The notes under the pieces: generated by a model | Told to the model about the DNA's origin: nothing | Database searches by the model: none | Seen by the model: the letters and a program-made list of their open reading frames with translations, nothing else | Translations under genes and position numbers: made by a program | NCBI GenBank assembly: GCA_947488905.1 | Contig: CANLBJ010000002.1 | Location: forward strand, 558,001-622,000 | Length of the DNA stretch: 64,000 nucleotides | Direction of reading: 5' to 3' | DNA from: Ulvibacter algarum | GTDB lineage: Bacteria > Bacteroidota > Bacteroidia > Flavobacteriales > Flavobacteriaceae | Part shown: positions 44,180 to 53,780 of the stretch, one piece after another | How positions within the stretch are numbered: position 1 is the stretch's first letter | How the letters are laid out: each line of letters starts with the position of its first letter

Positions 44180-47152
44180 CTACAATTTTACATCTTCAAC
44201 TTTTCCGTAGTTAAACAAATAATCTACATCCATCTCTTTCACTTCTCCTAATTGTTCTAGCGCCTTCATATCAACATCTTTCTTATTACCTATCACCATC
44301 ACAGAATAATCTTGACCCTTTATATTCTCATTAAAGAAGTTTCTTAAATCTTCCATTTTCATATCTTTAATGGCATTATACATGGCTTCTCTATTGTCTT
44401 CATTTATCCCTAAACGTTGTAGTCGCTCATAGTTCCAGAATACATTAGATTTTGTAATACGCTGCGCAGCTAGTTTTTTTAAGGTAGCTGTTTTTGCAGC
44501 TTCAAACTGTTCTTGTGCTTCTGGCATATCATTCATTAAACCCATCATTGCATCTACTGCTTGCGGCATTTTATTTGCTTGAGTACCTATATAAGCCATC
44601 ACGTAGTTTGAATCTTCTTGATTACGAGCTGTAGAGTAATTAGACCAAGCAGAATATGCTAAAGATTTAGACTCTCTTATTTCTTGAAACACAATAGATG
44701 ATAAACCTGAACCAAAATATGTATTAAACAAGGTAGATACAGCCATATTTTCTGGTGCAAATGGCGCTCCTTTAGATAAGAACATCATCTCACTTTGTAC
44801 CATATCATAATCTACAAAATAAACATTACCGCCTGTTTCTTGCTCTGTATAAACGGTAGCTTCTGGATAATCTTTAAAAGAATCTTTAACTTTATGATAT
44901 TTATTTAAAGCAGATAATGCTGCATCAACATCTTTACCGTAATAAAAAACGCGTTGTTTATAGTCTTTTATACTCTTAGTTATATCAACTAGTTCTTGTG
45001 GCTCAATAGCGTCCATTTCTGCAATAGTATAAATATTACGTAAGTCTGAATTTTCACCATATTTTGCGTAATTTAATAACCCAGAGCGTAAAATGCTACC
45101 TTTATTAGATTTATTATTTTGCCTAGATTTTATAATTGACTCTACATAATTTTTATATGCCTCTGTGTCTGGCACCGCGTTATCCCATAGGTTCTCTAAC
45201 AACTCTAAGCCTTTAGGTAAGTTTTCTTTAAGACCTCTTAAACCTACATATGTTTGATCACCACCAGCACTCACATAATAGTCAATACCTAATTTATAAA
45301 ACTCCTTTTTTAAAGCTTCATTTGTATATTTTTCTGTACCTAAATACTCTAAATACCCAACAGCAAGACCTAACTTTTTGTTATTATCACGTCCCATATC
45401 AAAAATGATATTCATATCAAACAAATCGTTAGTTTCGTTTTCTATATAAGAAACCTTCAAGCCACTATCAGTTTTCATTTCTTTAATTGCAGAAGCATAA
45501 TCAACATATTCTGGCACTAAAGGCTTTGATTCTATTGCATTAAAATCTGTGATAAATTGTGATGCCTTACCTCTATTTAGGTTTACGGGAGTAATCCCAG
45601 GATTAGAAACTTTTACAATACTATTATCTTCTCCTTTTCTTTTGTAAGTAACCACATAATTGTCTTTGTAAAAAGTGTTAGCAAAAGCAACAACTTCTTC
45701 TTTAGTCACTTTCTTTAATTCGTCTAAATAAGCTACTTTATCTTTCCAGTCTACTCTATGAATAAAAGCATCATAATACGCAGATGCTACTGCTGTACTA
45801 TTTTCATACTGCTGTAATTTAGATTTTTTTAAGTCGTTAACTACCGCCTCAATCATCCAATCATCAAATTTACCTTCTTTTAATAATGTGATTTGTCCTA
45901 AAATTAAATCTTTTACTTCATCAAGAGATTGTCCTTCTTTAGGAGAACCCGAAAATGTATGATATCCATAATCATTTAAAAATGTAGTACTACACCCAGC
46001 GCGCTGCACTAGTTGTTTCTGGTTTAAGTTAAGGTCAATTAACCCTGCGTTTCCGTTTGCAAGTATCATATCACATAACTGCACCATTTTTTCATCATTT
46101 GTATTTACCGCTCCAGATCTAAATGCAATAGAGATATTTTCGGCAGTTGGTCCAAATACTTCGGTTGTTACTATAGATGTTAACGGTGTCTCTTTTGGTA
46201 AAACAGGGTGAGTTACTTCTTTTCTCTTCAAATTTCCGAAGGTATTTGCAACTTTCTCTATAGTTTCATCAAATTCAAAATCACCCACTAGCACCATCGC
46301 CATATTATTAGGTACATAATATTTATCAAAATAGTTGTTAATATCTATTAAAGAAGGAGCTTTTAAGTGTGCCGCAGTACCAATTGTTTTTTGCTGACCA
46401 TAAGGGTGATTAGGAAAAAGCCCTTCTAACATAGAGGCATAACTTTTTCTAAAATCGTTATCCTGCCCTCTATTAAACTCTTCAAAAACAGCCTCTAACT
46501 CTGTATGAAAAAGTCTTAAAACAAGCTCGCTAAAACGTTCTTCTTCTAGCAACAACCACTTATCCAGCTCGTTTGCAGGGATTTTATTTTTATAAACAGT
46601 TTCTTCAAACCAAGTATGAGCGTTTGTACCTGTAGCACCAAGAGAAGTCATCATCTTATCATACTCATTTGCTACAGAATAGTTAGAAGCCTCAAGAGAT
46701 ACTTCATCTATTTTACGATATAAAGCTAATCGTTTTTCTGGATCTTGTTCTGCTCTATGATCTTCATACAATTGAGAAATTTGCTCTAAATATCCTTTCT
46801 CTTTTTCCCAATCTACAGTACCAACTTTAGAGGTTCCTTTAAAAACCATGTGCTCTAAATAGTGAGCTAAACCAGTAGATTCTTTAGGGTCATAATTAGA
46901 ACCTGCGCGTACCGCAATGTATGTTTGTATTTTTGGTTCGTCTTTATTTTGACTTAAATACACTTTTAGACCATTATCTAGAGTGTACAAACGTAATCCT
47001 GTAGGGTCGTTATCTACAGTCTCATAACTATAGCCTTTTGCGTCTTCTTGTGTGTGTGCTGCAAAACCAGATTTTGCGTTATCTGTATTGTTTTTACAAC
47101 TTAACATAAACGCAACTAACGTACACGTAAGTAATACTTTAATGTTTTTCAT
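44180..47152 (-). CDS. M16 (insulinase/pitrilysin) zinc peptidase lipoprotein, copy 2
   Basis: 990 residues. Lipoprotein signal LSC (Cys 19). Zinc motif HYLEH (His 97, Glu 100, His 101), with an insertion of about 100 residues before the third ligand region ELEAVFEEFNR, and a second, non-catalytic M16 half with SGLSSIVFQEIRESKSLAYSAW. It differs clearly from the copy at 22-25 kb, so it is not a recent duplicate. Degrades peptides at the envelope. Single gene between two leftward terminators. Confidence 0.92.
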   Translation of the reverse strand: MKNIKVLLTCTLVAFMLSCKNNTDNAKSGFAAHTQEDAKGYSYETVDNDPTGLRLYTLDNGLKVYLSQNKDEPKIQTYIAVRAGSNYDPKESTGLAHYLEHMVFKGTSKVGTVDWEKEKGYLEQISQLYEDHRAEQDPEKRLALYRKIDEVSLEASNYSVANEYDKMMTSLGATGTNAHTWFEETVYKNKIPANELDKWLLLEEERFSELVLRLFHTELEAVFEEFNRGQDNDFRKSYASMLEGLFPNHPYGQQKTIGTAAHLKAPSLIDINNYFDKYYVPNNMAMVLVGDFEFDETIEKVANTFGNLKRKEVTHPVLPKETPLTSIVTTEVFGPTAENISIAFRSGAVNTNDEKMVQLCDMILANGNAGLIDLNLNQKQLVQRAGCSTTFLNDYGYHTFSGSPKEGQSLDEVKDLILGQITLLKEGKFDDWMIEAVVNDLKKSKLQQYENSTAVASAYYDAFIHRVDWKDKVAYLDELKKVTKEEVVAFANTFYKDNYVVTYKRKGEDNSIVKVSNPGITPVNLNRGKASQFITDFNAIESKPLVPEYVDYASAIKEMKTDSGLKVSYIENETNDLFDMNIIFDMGRDNNKKLGLAVGYLEYLGTEKYTNEALKKEFYKLGIDYYVSAGGDQTYVGLRGLKENLPKGLELLENLWDNAVPDTEAYKNYVESIIKSRQNNKSNKGSILRSGLLNYAKYGENSDLRNIYTIAEMDAIEPQELVDITKSIKDYKQRVFYYGKDVDAALSALNKYHKVKDSFKDYPEATVYTEQETGGNVYFVDYDMVQSEMMFLSKGAPFAPENMAVSTLFNTYFGSGLSSIVFQEIRESKSLAYSAWSNYSTARNQEDSNYVMAYIGTQANKMPQAVDAMMGLMNDMPEAQEQFEAAKTATLKKLAAQRITKSNVFWNYERLQRLGINEDNREAMYNAIKDMKMEDLRNFFNENIKGQDYSVMVIGNKKDVDMKALEQLGEVKEMDVDYLFNYGKVEDVKL

Positions 47153-47234
47153 TTTGTGGTTTGGTTTAAATTAATCTTATATTAATGAACGATGAAAATC
47201 ATTAATAATTATACATTCATTTTAAAAACAAAAA

Positions 47235-47268
47235 AAGCGTTTAGGTTTTGTATAAAACCTAAACGCTT
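47235..47268 (-). terminator. Terminator after sucD
   Basis: 15-bp stem AAGCGTTTAGGTTTT (47235-47249) / complement (47254-47268), loop GTAT, with a long T-tract for leftward transcription. Confidence 0.92.
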
Positions 47269-47295
47269 AATAAATATATTTATAAGAAATAATGG

Positions 47296-48168
47296 TTATG
47301 CCATTACTTCTGCAACTTTCTTTCCTATTTCTGCAGGAGAGTCTACAACGTGAATACCACACTCACGCATAATTTTCTTCTTAGCTTGAGCTGTATCATC
47401 ACTACCACCTACAATTGCACCTGCGTGCCCCATTGTACGTCCTGCTGGAGCAGTCTCACCGGCGATAAAACCAACAACTGGTTTTTTACTTCCGCTAGCT
47501 TTATACCATTGAGCAGCATCTGCTTCTAGTTGACCACCTATCTCACCAATCATTACAACTGCCTTTGTTTCTGGGTCATTAATTAACATCTCTACTGCTT
47601 CTTTTGTAGTAGTTCCAATAATTGGATCTCCACCAATACCAATAGCTGTAGTAATACCAAGACCTTGTTTTACAACTTGATCTGCAGCTTCATACGTTAA
47701 AGTACCAGATTTAGATACAATACCTACACTACCTTTCTTGAAAACAAAACCTGGCATAATACCAACTTTAGCTTCACCTGGCGTAATTACACCTGGGCAG
47801 TTAGGTCCTATTAATCTACATTCTTTATGCTCAATATAATTTGCAGCTTTAATCATATCTGCAACAGGAATACCTTCTGTAATTGTGATAATTACTTTAA
47901 TACCTGCATCTGCAGCTTCCATAATTGCATCTGCAGCAAAAGCTGGTGGTACAAAAATAATAGTAGTGTCAGCTCCTACTTCTTTTACAGCTTCTGCAAC
48001 TGTGTTAAAAACAGGCCTGTCAAGATGAGTTTGCCCACCTTTTCCTGGTGTTACACCACCTACTACATTTGTTCCGTACTCGATCATTTGACCTGCGTGG
48101 AAAGTCCCTTCGCTACCTGTAAATCCTTGTACAATTATTTTAGAATCTTTATTTACTAAAACGCTCAT
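47296..48168 (-). CDS. sucD: Succinate--CoA ligase, alpha subunit
   Basis: 290 residues, full length. CoA-binding domain at the start ([24 protein letters not shown]), [29 protein letters not shown], and [10 protein letters not shown] with the phosphorylated His 248. TCA-cycle step succinyl-CoA to succinate with GTP/ATP formation. The beta subunit (sucC) is not in this window, so the two subunits are encoded apart. Own promoter; the last gene downstream of the lpx-efp region. Confidence 0.96.
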   Translation of the reverse strand: MSVLVNKDSKIIVQGFTGSEGTFHAGQMIEYGTNVVGGVTPGKGGQTHLDRPVFNTVAEAVKEVGADTTIIFVPPAFAADAIMEAADAGIKVIITITEGIPVADMIKAANYIEHKECRLIGPNCPGVITPGEAKVGIMPGFVFKKGSVGIVSKSGTLTYEAADQVVKQGLGITTAIGIGGDPIIGTTTKEAVEMLINDPETKAVVMIGEIGGQLEADAAQWYKASGSKKPVVGFIAGETAPAGRTMGHAGAIVGGSDDTAQAKKKIMRECGIHVVDSPAEIGKKVAEVMA

Positions 48169-48237
48169 GCTTTTTGTTGTTTTTATGTTATTAAGTTTCC
48201 GGTTTTAACTTCGGAAATATGCTGTATTTTAAGATTG

Positions 48238-48245
48238 CAAAGATA
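48238..48245 (-). promoter_or_regulatory. -7 promoter element (TATCTTTG) for sucD
   Basis: Exact TAnnTTTG on the minus strand, 69 bases before the ATG at 48168, between sucD and the NTF2-like gene. A TTTCCGAAG word (48209-48217) lies in the leader. Confidence 0.5.
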
Positions 48246-48286
48246 CAATTTATCTCTGTTTTTATAGTAAATTCAACTTGAGAAAT

Positions 48287-48700
48287 TTACACTTTTATTT
48301 TATGGTAAGATCCATTAGTGTCATCTTTATCCATTGCTGGTTGACTTACTTGATGTCCTCTGTATAATTTACCGTCTTTTACTTCCCAAATAGAAATGAA
48401 ATGTGCAATCCCTAATTCTTCATCAGGATTCTCTATGGTACGTATGTAATATTTATAACGAGTAGTAACAAAATCTCCATCTTGTAACACATGACTCACC
48501 TCTACCCTAAGTTCTGTATAGGTGCGAGCTATCTCTTTAAATGTGTCTACTATTTCTTGATAATGAAATATAGTAAGTCCTGCAGTGCTATTCCATATAA
48601 GCTCTACATCTGGGTGAAAATATTTTGTTAAGACCTCTTTGTCATTCAATAAATCTGAATTGTAAAAATCCTTTACTAACTGTTTGGCGTTTGAGCTCAT
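48287..48700 (-). CDS. NTF2/SnoaL-like protein
   Basis: 137 residues, single cone-shaped NTF2-like fold: VKDFYNSDLLNDKEVLTKYFHPDVELIWNSTAG, YTELRVEVSHVLQDGDFVTTRYKYYIRT, AHFISIWEVKDGKLYRGHQVSQP. The family includes enzymes and binding proteins, so the role is open. Its start overlaps the lpxD2 stop by four bases, so it is coupled to that gene and may have something to do with lipid A or the ligand of that acyltransferase. Confidence 0.85.
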   Translation of the reverse strand: MSSNAKQLVKDFYNSDLLNDKEVLTKYFHPDVELIWNSTAGLTIFHYQEIVDTFKEIARTYTELRVEVSHVLQDGDFVTTRYKYYIRTIENPDEELGIAHFISIWEVKDGKLYRGHQVSQPAMDKDDTNGSYHKIKV

Positions 48701-49635
48701 TTTAATTTATCTAATTTGTCCATAATTTCTGGTATCAACCTGATGGAAGCTATTTCCTTATATTTTTTTCTAAATTCATCTGCTGGAGAGCCAAAATAAC
48801 TTTTATGACCTTCTAACGATTTACTAACTCCGCTTTGCGCAGAGATTACTGCTTTTTCTCCTATAGTTACACCACTTGTTATCGCAGCTTGGCCCCAAAT
48901 AGTCACAAAATCTTCAACTACCACACAACCAGCAACAACTACTTGTGCTGCAAACAAACAACGCTTACCTATAATAGTATCGTGCCCTATGTGTACTTGA
49001 TTATCTAGTTTTGTTCCTTCACCAATAGTTGTAGATGCTGTTACTCCTTTATCTATAGTACATAACGCACCTATATCTACATTGTCTTCAATAAGCACAT
49101 TTCCGCAGCTAACTAATTTATCAAAACCTTCTGGCCTATTTTTATAATAAAAAGCATCTCCTCCTAAAACCGCACCTGCATGAATGGTAACGTTATCACC
49201 TATCACCGCATTATCATAAATACAAACATTAGGGTGAATCAAACAGTTTTTACCAATTTTCACATTGTTACCCACAAAAACGTTGGGCTGTATAATGGTA
49301 TTCTCACCAATTACCGCACTCGTTGCAATAGCAGATTGTGCCGCAATAAATGGGTTAAAATGTTTTGATATTTTATTAAAATCTCTAAAAGGATCATCAG
49401 AGATTAATAGTGCTTTACCTTCTGGGCAGGCAACTTCTTTATTTATGAGTACTATGGTCGCAGCAGATTCTAGAGCTTTATCATAATATTTAGGGTGATC
49501 TACAAAAACAATATCACCTGCATTCACTACATGAATCTCATTCATCCCTAAAACTGGGAAGTCTGCTTGACCAACAAAGTCGCAATCTATAAGTGCGGCA
49601 ATGTCTTTTAACTTTTGGGGAGTAGAAAATTTCAT
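48697..49635 (-). CDS. Second LpxD-type acyltransferase (left-handed beta-helix)
   Basis: 312 residues from the ATG at 49635; the longer frame to a TTG at 49674 runs through the efp terminator and lies ahead of the promoter. N-terminal uridine-binding-type domain (MKFSTPQKLKDIA, then SAATIVLIN), then about ten hexapeptide turns (NTIIQPNVFVGNNVKIGKNC) and LDNQVHIGHD, which keeps the catalytic His of LpxD. Likely an N-acyltransferase of lipid A type; the true lpxD is at 52.6 kb, so this paralogue may act on another nucleotide sugar or acyl chain. Start codon five bases after the -7 box. Confidence 0.87.
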   Translation of the reverse strand: MKFSTPQKLKDIAALIDCDFVGQADFPVLGMNEIHVVNAGDIVFVDHPKYYDKALESAATIVLINKEVACPEGKALLISDDPFRDFNKISKHFNPFIAAQSAIATSAVIGENTIIQPNVFVGNNVKIGKNCLIHPNVCIYDNAVIGDNVTIHAGAVLGGDAFYYKNRPEGFDKLVSCGNVLIEDNVDIGALCTIDKGVTASTTIGEGTKLDNQVHIGHDTIIGKRCLFAAQVVVAGCVVVEDFVTIWGQAAITSGVTIGEKAVISAQSGVSKSLEGHKSYFGSPADEFRKKYKEIASIRLIPEIMDKLDKLK

Positions 49636-49640
49636 TAGGT

Positions 49641-49648
49641 CAAATATA
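49641..49648 (-). promoter_or_regulatory. -7 promoter element (TATATTTG) for the second LpxD gene
   Basis: Exact TAnnTTTG on the minus strand; only five bases separate it from the ATG at 49635, so the transcript should be leaderless or nearly so. It touches the U-tract of the efp terminator. Confidence 0.6.
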
Positions 49649-49651
49649 AAA

Positions 49652-49685
49652 AAATCCCTCACTGTATTTGACACAGGAGGGATTT
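49652..49685 (-). terminator. Terminator after efp
   Basis: Outer stem AAATCCCTC (49652-49660) / GAGGGATTT (49677-49685) and inner CTGT/ACAG (49662-49665, 49673-49676) with one bulged A; leftward U-tract is the A-run 49648-49654. Confidence 0.88.
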
Positions 49686-49705
49686 ATTTTTCAGTAGTAA
49701 AAATA

Positions 49706-50272
49706 CTATTCTTTTACTCTTTCTTTATAAGCACCTTTTGCAGTGTCTACTTTAATTTTATCACCTTCATTAATAAATAAAGGTACATTAATCTCTGCTC
49801 CTGTCTCAACAGTAGCAGGCTTTGTAGCGTTTGTTGCTGTGTTTCCTTTTACGCCTGGCTCTGTAGATGTTACTTCTAGAATAACACTCGCAGGTAAATC
49901 TACAGATAACGGTGAGTTATCTTCAGAGTTAAGCAATACAGTCACTACTTCTCCTTCTTTCATTAATCCAGGATTGTCAAGTGCTGGTTCTAATAAACGA
50001 ATCTGTGAGTAATCTGCCTCGTTCATAAAATGATAAAACTCTCCATCATTATATAAATACTGAAACTTGTGCGTCTCTACACGTACATCATCTAATTTAT
50101 GTCCTGCAGAAAAAGTATTATCAATTACTTTTCCGTTAGTTACACTCTTCAGTTTTGTTCTTACAAAAGCAGGCCCTTTACCCGGCTTTACGTGTAAAAA
50201 TTCTATAACCTTAAAGATATCGTGGTTATACCTAATGCATAATCCGTTTCTAATGTCTGATGTTGATGCCAT
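49706..50272 (-). CDS. efp: Translation elongation factor P
   Basis: 188 residues from the ATG at 50272 (a TTG six codons earlier is unneeded). Three-domain EF-P: KOW-like N-domain with tip KPGKGPAF, Lys 32 at the position that is modified in E. coli (Lys 34); OB domains with VVTVLLNSEDNSPLSVDLP and the C-terminal TGAEINVPLFINEGDKIKVDT. Rescues ribosomes stalled on polyproline. No EpmA/EpmB genes nearby, as expected outside gammaproteobacteria. Confidence 0.95.
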   Translation of the reverse strand: MASTSDIRNGLCIRYNHDIFKVIEFLHVKPGKGPAFVRTKLKSVTNGKVIDNTFSAGHKLDDVRVETHKFQYLYNDGEFYHFMNEADYSQIRLLEPALDNPGLMKEGEVVTVLLNSEDNSPLSVDLPASVILEVTSTEPGVKGNTATNATKPATVETGAEINVPLFINEGDKIKVDTAKGAYKERVKE

Positions 50273-50288
50273 ATATTTTTTTATTGTC

Positions 50289-50309
50289 ATTCCGAACTAG
50301 ATTCGGAAT
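50289..50309. repeat. REP-like palindrome between efp and lpxA
   Basis: ATTCCGAA (50289-50296) / TTCGGAAT (50302-50309), 8-bp perfect arms, loop CTAGA. Embedded in TCATTCCGAAC...GGAATCT, a wording met as a scattered repeat in Bacteroidota. Followed by an exact TTTCCGAAG at 50363-50371. Confidence 0.65.
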
Positions 50310-50382
50310 CTTAATTATTCTTTACTATTTATATTTTTTTCTGAAATCTGAAAATTTTAATATTTCCGAAGTAAAAATTTAC

Positions 50383-51165
50383 TTAATTACTGAAATATCC
50401 TTTCATGATACCTCGCTTAGAGTTTTTAATAAATTGTAATATCTCATCTCTTTCTGGAGTTGCTTCCATTTCTGCTTCAATAATTTGGGCAGCTTGTGAG
50501 TTATTATAACTTTTTTGATACAAAATGCGATACACATTCTGGATCTCTCTAATTTTATCTGAATCATAACCACGGCGTCTTAAACCAATAGAGTTAATAC
50601 CCACATAACTAAGTGGTTCACGCGCAGCCTTTACAAATGGCGGCACATCTTTTCTAACCAAAGACCCACCAGTTACAAATGCGTGACTCCCTATAGTACA
50701 AAACTGGTGAACAGCTGTCATACCTGCAAGAATCACAAAATCACCTACGGTACAATGTCCCGCTAGCGTACTATTGTTAGAAAAAATACAGTTATTACCT
50801 ACAATACAATCGTGTGCAATATGACAATACGCCATAATCAAACAATTATTACCTATCACAGTCTTACCTCTATCTACAGTACCTCTATTTACAGTAACAT
50901 ACTCTCTAATAGTAACATTATCACCTATCTCTGCTGTAGTATCTTCGTCTTGAAATTTTAAATCTTGCGGTATCGCAGAGATTACTGCTCCCGGAAAAAT
51001 ATTGCAATTTTTACCAATGCGAGCACCTTCCATTATAGTCACGTTAGAACCTATCCAGGTACCTTCGCCTATAATAACGTTATTATGTATTGTTGTAAAT
51101 GGCTCAATCACTACGTTTTTTGCAATCTTGGCTCCTGGATGTACGTATGCTAATGGTTGATTCAT
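50383..51165 (-). CDS. lpxA: Acyl-ACP--UDP-N-acetylglucosamine O-acyltransferase
   Basis: 260 residues, left-handed beta-helix of hexapeptide repeats (about 10-190) followed by a helical tail ([20 protein letters not shown]). Catalytic His in [13 protein letters not shown]. First step of lipid A synthesis. Its ATG shares one base with the stop of lpxC-fabZ (TAATG), so it is tightly coupled. Confidence 0.96.
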   Translation of the reverse strand: MNQPLAYVHPGAKIAKNVVIEPFTTIHNNVIIGEGTWIGSNVTIMEGARIGKNCNIFPGAVISAIPQDLKFQDEDTTAEIGDNVTIREYVTVNRGTVDRGKTVIGNNCLIMAYCHIAHDCIVGNNCIFSNNSTLAGHCTVGDFVILAGMTAVHQFCTIGSHAFVTGGSLVRKDVPPFVKAAREPLSYVGINSIGLRRRGYDSDKIREIQNVYRILYQKSYNNSQAAQIIEAEMEATPERDEILQFIKNSKRGIMKGYFSN

Positions 51166-52571
51166 TATAAATTTTTTGTTTTAACTATTTGTGCCATTAA
51201 CTCTGCTTCTGTTACTAATTTATCACCTACAAAGGCACTTCCTTGCATGTGTACAATACCTCTACGTATAGGTGTTATTAACTCTAAACTAAAAACTAAA
51301 GTATCTCCTGGATTAACTTGTTGCTTAAACTTAACATTATTTATTTTCATAAAAAACGTTAGGTAATTCTCAGGATCTGGAACGGTACTAAGTGCTAATA
51401 TACCACCTGTCTGTGCCATTGCTTCTACAATAAGAACTCCTGGCATTACTGGCGCACCAGGAAAATGACCTACAAAGAAAGGCTCATTCATAGTGACATT
51501 TTTAAGACCAATAACGTGATTGTCAGATAATTCTAAAATCTTATCAACTAATAAAAATGGTGACCTATGTGGCAGCATTTCCATTATTTGATTTACGTCT
51601 TTAACGGGTTTTGCATAAATATCTACTTTAGGTACTTTATTACGCACCTCAAGCTTAATTTGCTTTAAAAGTTTTTTTGCAAACTGTGTATTCACAGAAT
51701 GTCCAGGCTTATTAGCTATAATTTTTCCTCTTATGCGAGTACCCACTAATGCAAGATCACCTATTACATCTAATAATTTATGTCTTGCCGCTTCATTTGC
51801 GTGATGCAATGTTAGGTTATCTAAGATACCATTAGGCTTTACAGATATTTCATCTTTACCAAAAGCTTTACGAAGTTTCTCCATAGTCTCTGGAGACAAC
51901 TCTTTGTCTACATATACAATAGCGTTATTAAGATCACCTCCTTTAATAAGGCCATGCTCTAACAACATCTCTATCTCGTGTAAAAAGCTAAAAGTTCTTG
52001 AGTCTGATATTTCGTTTTTAAAATCTGATAAACGCTCTAATGAGGCATTTTGAGTTCCTAAAATTTTAGTCCCAAAATCTACCATAGTAGTGACTTGGTA
52101 CTCATCACTAGGCATCAAGATAATCTCGCTACCAGTTTCATCATCTTTAAAAGAAATTACTTCTGTAACTACATATTCTTCTCTAAATTCTTCTTGAGTG
52201 ATGATTCCAGCTTTTTCTATTGCTTCTACAAAAAACTTAGAAGAGCCATCCATAATAGGTGGCTCACTAGCGTTTAATTCTAAAATACAATTGTCAACTT
52301 CCATTCCTACAAGTGCTGCTAGCACATGTTCACTTGTTTGTATCATCACTCCATTTTTGTCAAGGTTGGTTCCTCGTTGTGTGTTCACTACATAATTAGC
52401 ATCGGCCTCTACTATAGGGCTATCCTCAAGATCAACACGTACAAATTTGTATCCGTGATTTGCAGGAGCTGGCTTAAAAGTGAGTGTTACCTCTGCGCCA
52501 GTGTGAAGCCCTACACCCTTTAAAGAAACTTCTTTGGCTATCGTAGTTTGATAATTTGTACTAGTGGTCAT
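51165..52571 (-). CDS. lpxC-fabZ: Bifunctional LpxC deacetylase / FabZ dehydratase fusion
   Basis: 468 residues. LpxC half (1-310): TSEHVLAAL with zinc His 82, [10 protein letters not shown], and [12 protein letters not shown] with His 264 and Asp 268 completing the zinc site. FabZ half (about 325-468): [36 protein letters not shown] with catalytic His 369 and Glu 383. The deacetylase makes the first committed step of lipid A; FabZ dehydrates 3-hydroxyacyl-ACP, which competes for the same acyl pool, so the fusion balances both. Common in Bacteroidota. One-base TAATG overlaps on both sides. Confidence 0.97.
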   Translation of the reverse strand: MTTSTNYQTTIAKEVSLKGVGLHTGAEVTLTFKPAPANHGYKFVRVDLEDSPIVEADANYVVNTQRGTNLDKNGVMIQTSEHVLAALVGMEVDNCILELNASEPPIMDGSSKFFVEAIEKAGIITQEEFREEYVVTEVISFKDDETGSEIILMPSDEYQVTTMVDFGTKILGTQNASLERLSDFKNEISDSRTFSFLHEIEMLLEHGLIKGGDLNNAIVYVDKELSPETMEKLRKAFGKDEISVKPNGILDNLTLHHANEAARHKLLDVIGDLALVGTRIRGKIIANKPGHSVNTQFAKKLLKQIKLEVRNKVPKVDIYAKPVKDVNQIMEMLPHRSPFLLVDKILELSDNHVIGLKNVTMNEPFFVGHFPGAPVMPGVLIVEAMAQTGGILALSTVPDPENYLTFFMKINNVKFKQQVNPGDTLVFSLELITPIRRGIVHMQGSAFVGDKLVTEAELMAQIVKTKNL

Positions 52572-53590
52572 TATTGATTATTTTTTTCAAAGGTATTAAA
52601 TCGTTTCATGATATCGGGAAGATTTTTAAAGTGAACATAGCTTTTGTTCCAGTCAGCATATTTAAATGCTGGTGAACCTTGAAGAACTGCGTTATCTTTA
52701 ATATTACGCCCTATACCACTTTGCGCTTGTATTTTTACATTATCACCTATAGTAAGATGCCCTGCAATCCCTACTTGTCCTCCTATCATACAGTTCTTAC
52801 CTATTTTTGAAGAACCAGCGATACCAGTTTGTGCAGCAATAACAGTATTCTCTCCTATCTCTACATTATGAGCAATTTGAATTTGATTATCCAATTTCAC
52901 TCCTTTTCTTATTATAGTAGAACCTAACGTTGCTCTATCTATTGTGGTAGCGGCACCTACATCTACGTTATCCTCAAGAATAACATTTCCTGTTTGAGGT
53001 ACTTTGCTGTAAATCCCCTCTTCATTAGGAGTAAAACCAAAACCATCTGCTCCTAATATTACACCTCCATTAATCACACAGCCATTTCCTATTACTGTTT
53101 CAGAATATATTTTAGCGCCTGCAAAAACAGTAACGTTATTACCTATAGTTACATTATCTCCTATATATACATTGGGGTATAATTTAACATTATCTCCTAT
53201 AATAACATTATCTCCTATATATGCAAAAGCGCCTATATAATGATCTGCACCATAAGTGGCGGTTTCTGAAATAAATACAGGTTGTTCAATTCCTGTTTTA
53301 TTCATCTTTACCATATTATAATACTCAAGTAATTTTGAGAAAGCCTTATAAGCATCATCAACCCTTATTAACGTTGTTGTTATAGGGTTTTCTACCTCAA
53401 AATCATTACCTACTATAGTAATAGATGCTTGTGTATCGTATATATATGATTTGTATTTTGGGTTTGCTAGAAATGTAAGTGAGCCTGGGACTCCTTCTTC
53501 TATTTTAGCCAACTTAGACACCTCTATCGTTTCGTCACCTTCTACTGTACCTTCAAGTATGCCTGCAATCTGTGCTGCTGTAAATTTCAT
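52571..53590 (-). CDS. lpxD: UDP-3-O-acylglucosamine N-acyltransferase
   Basis: 339 residues. N-terminal domain ([19 protein letters not shown] ... [11 protein letters not shown]) recognises uridine; the hexapeptide helix spans about 105-300 ([20 protein letters not shown]); [17 protein letters not shown] carries the catalytic His. Third enzyme of lipid A synthesis. First gene of lpxD-lpxC/fabZ-lpxA. Confidence 0.96.
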   Translation of the reverse strand: MKFTAAQIAGILEGTVEGDETIEVSKLAKIEEGVPGSLTFLANPKYKSYIYDTQASITIVGNDFEVENPITTTLIRVDDAYKAFSKLLEYYNMVKMNKTGIEQPVFISETATYGADHYIGAFAYIGDNVIIGDNVKLYPNVYIGDNVTIGNNVTVFAGAKIYSETVIGNGCVINGGVILGADGFGFTPNEEGIYSKVPQTGNVILEDNVDVGAATTIDRATLGSTIIRKGVKLDNQIQIAHNVEIGENTVIAAQTGIAGSSKIGKNCMIGGQVGIAGHLTIGDNVKIQAQSGIGRNIKDNAVLQGSPAFKYADWNKSYVHFKNLPDIMKRFNTFEKNNQ

Positions 53591-53633
53591 AAATCAATTA
53601 GTTGTGCATGCTTTTTAATATTAGCATTGCTCA

Positions 53634-53641
53634 CAAAAATA
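53634..53641 (-). promoter_or_regulatory. -7 promoter element (TATTTTTG) for the lpxD operon
   Basis: Exact TAnnTTTG on the minus strand, 43 bases before the ATG at 53590. Confidence 0.5.
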
Positions 53642-53780
53642 AGTAAAATAATAGACCTATGTTAATAGGTTGTATTTAATGAGTGATATTAGATTTAAAA
53701 TAGGATCTGTTTATTTTTTAATATAAAATATTAAAACAGTCTAAATCATAACCTCCTTTAACAAGTGGTATAATAATTCA

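Noticed and set aside
47827-48159. Cys-rich 110-residue plus-strand frame opposite sucD
   Set aside because: Lies entirely antisense to a complete, well-conserved gene; the Cys/Asn-rich composition is what reverse reading of this codon usage produces.
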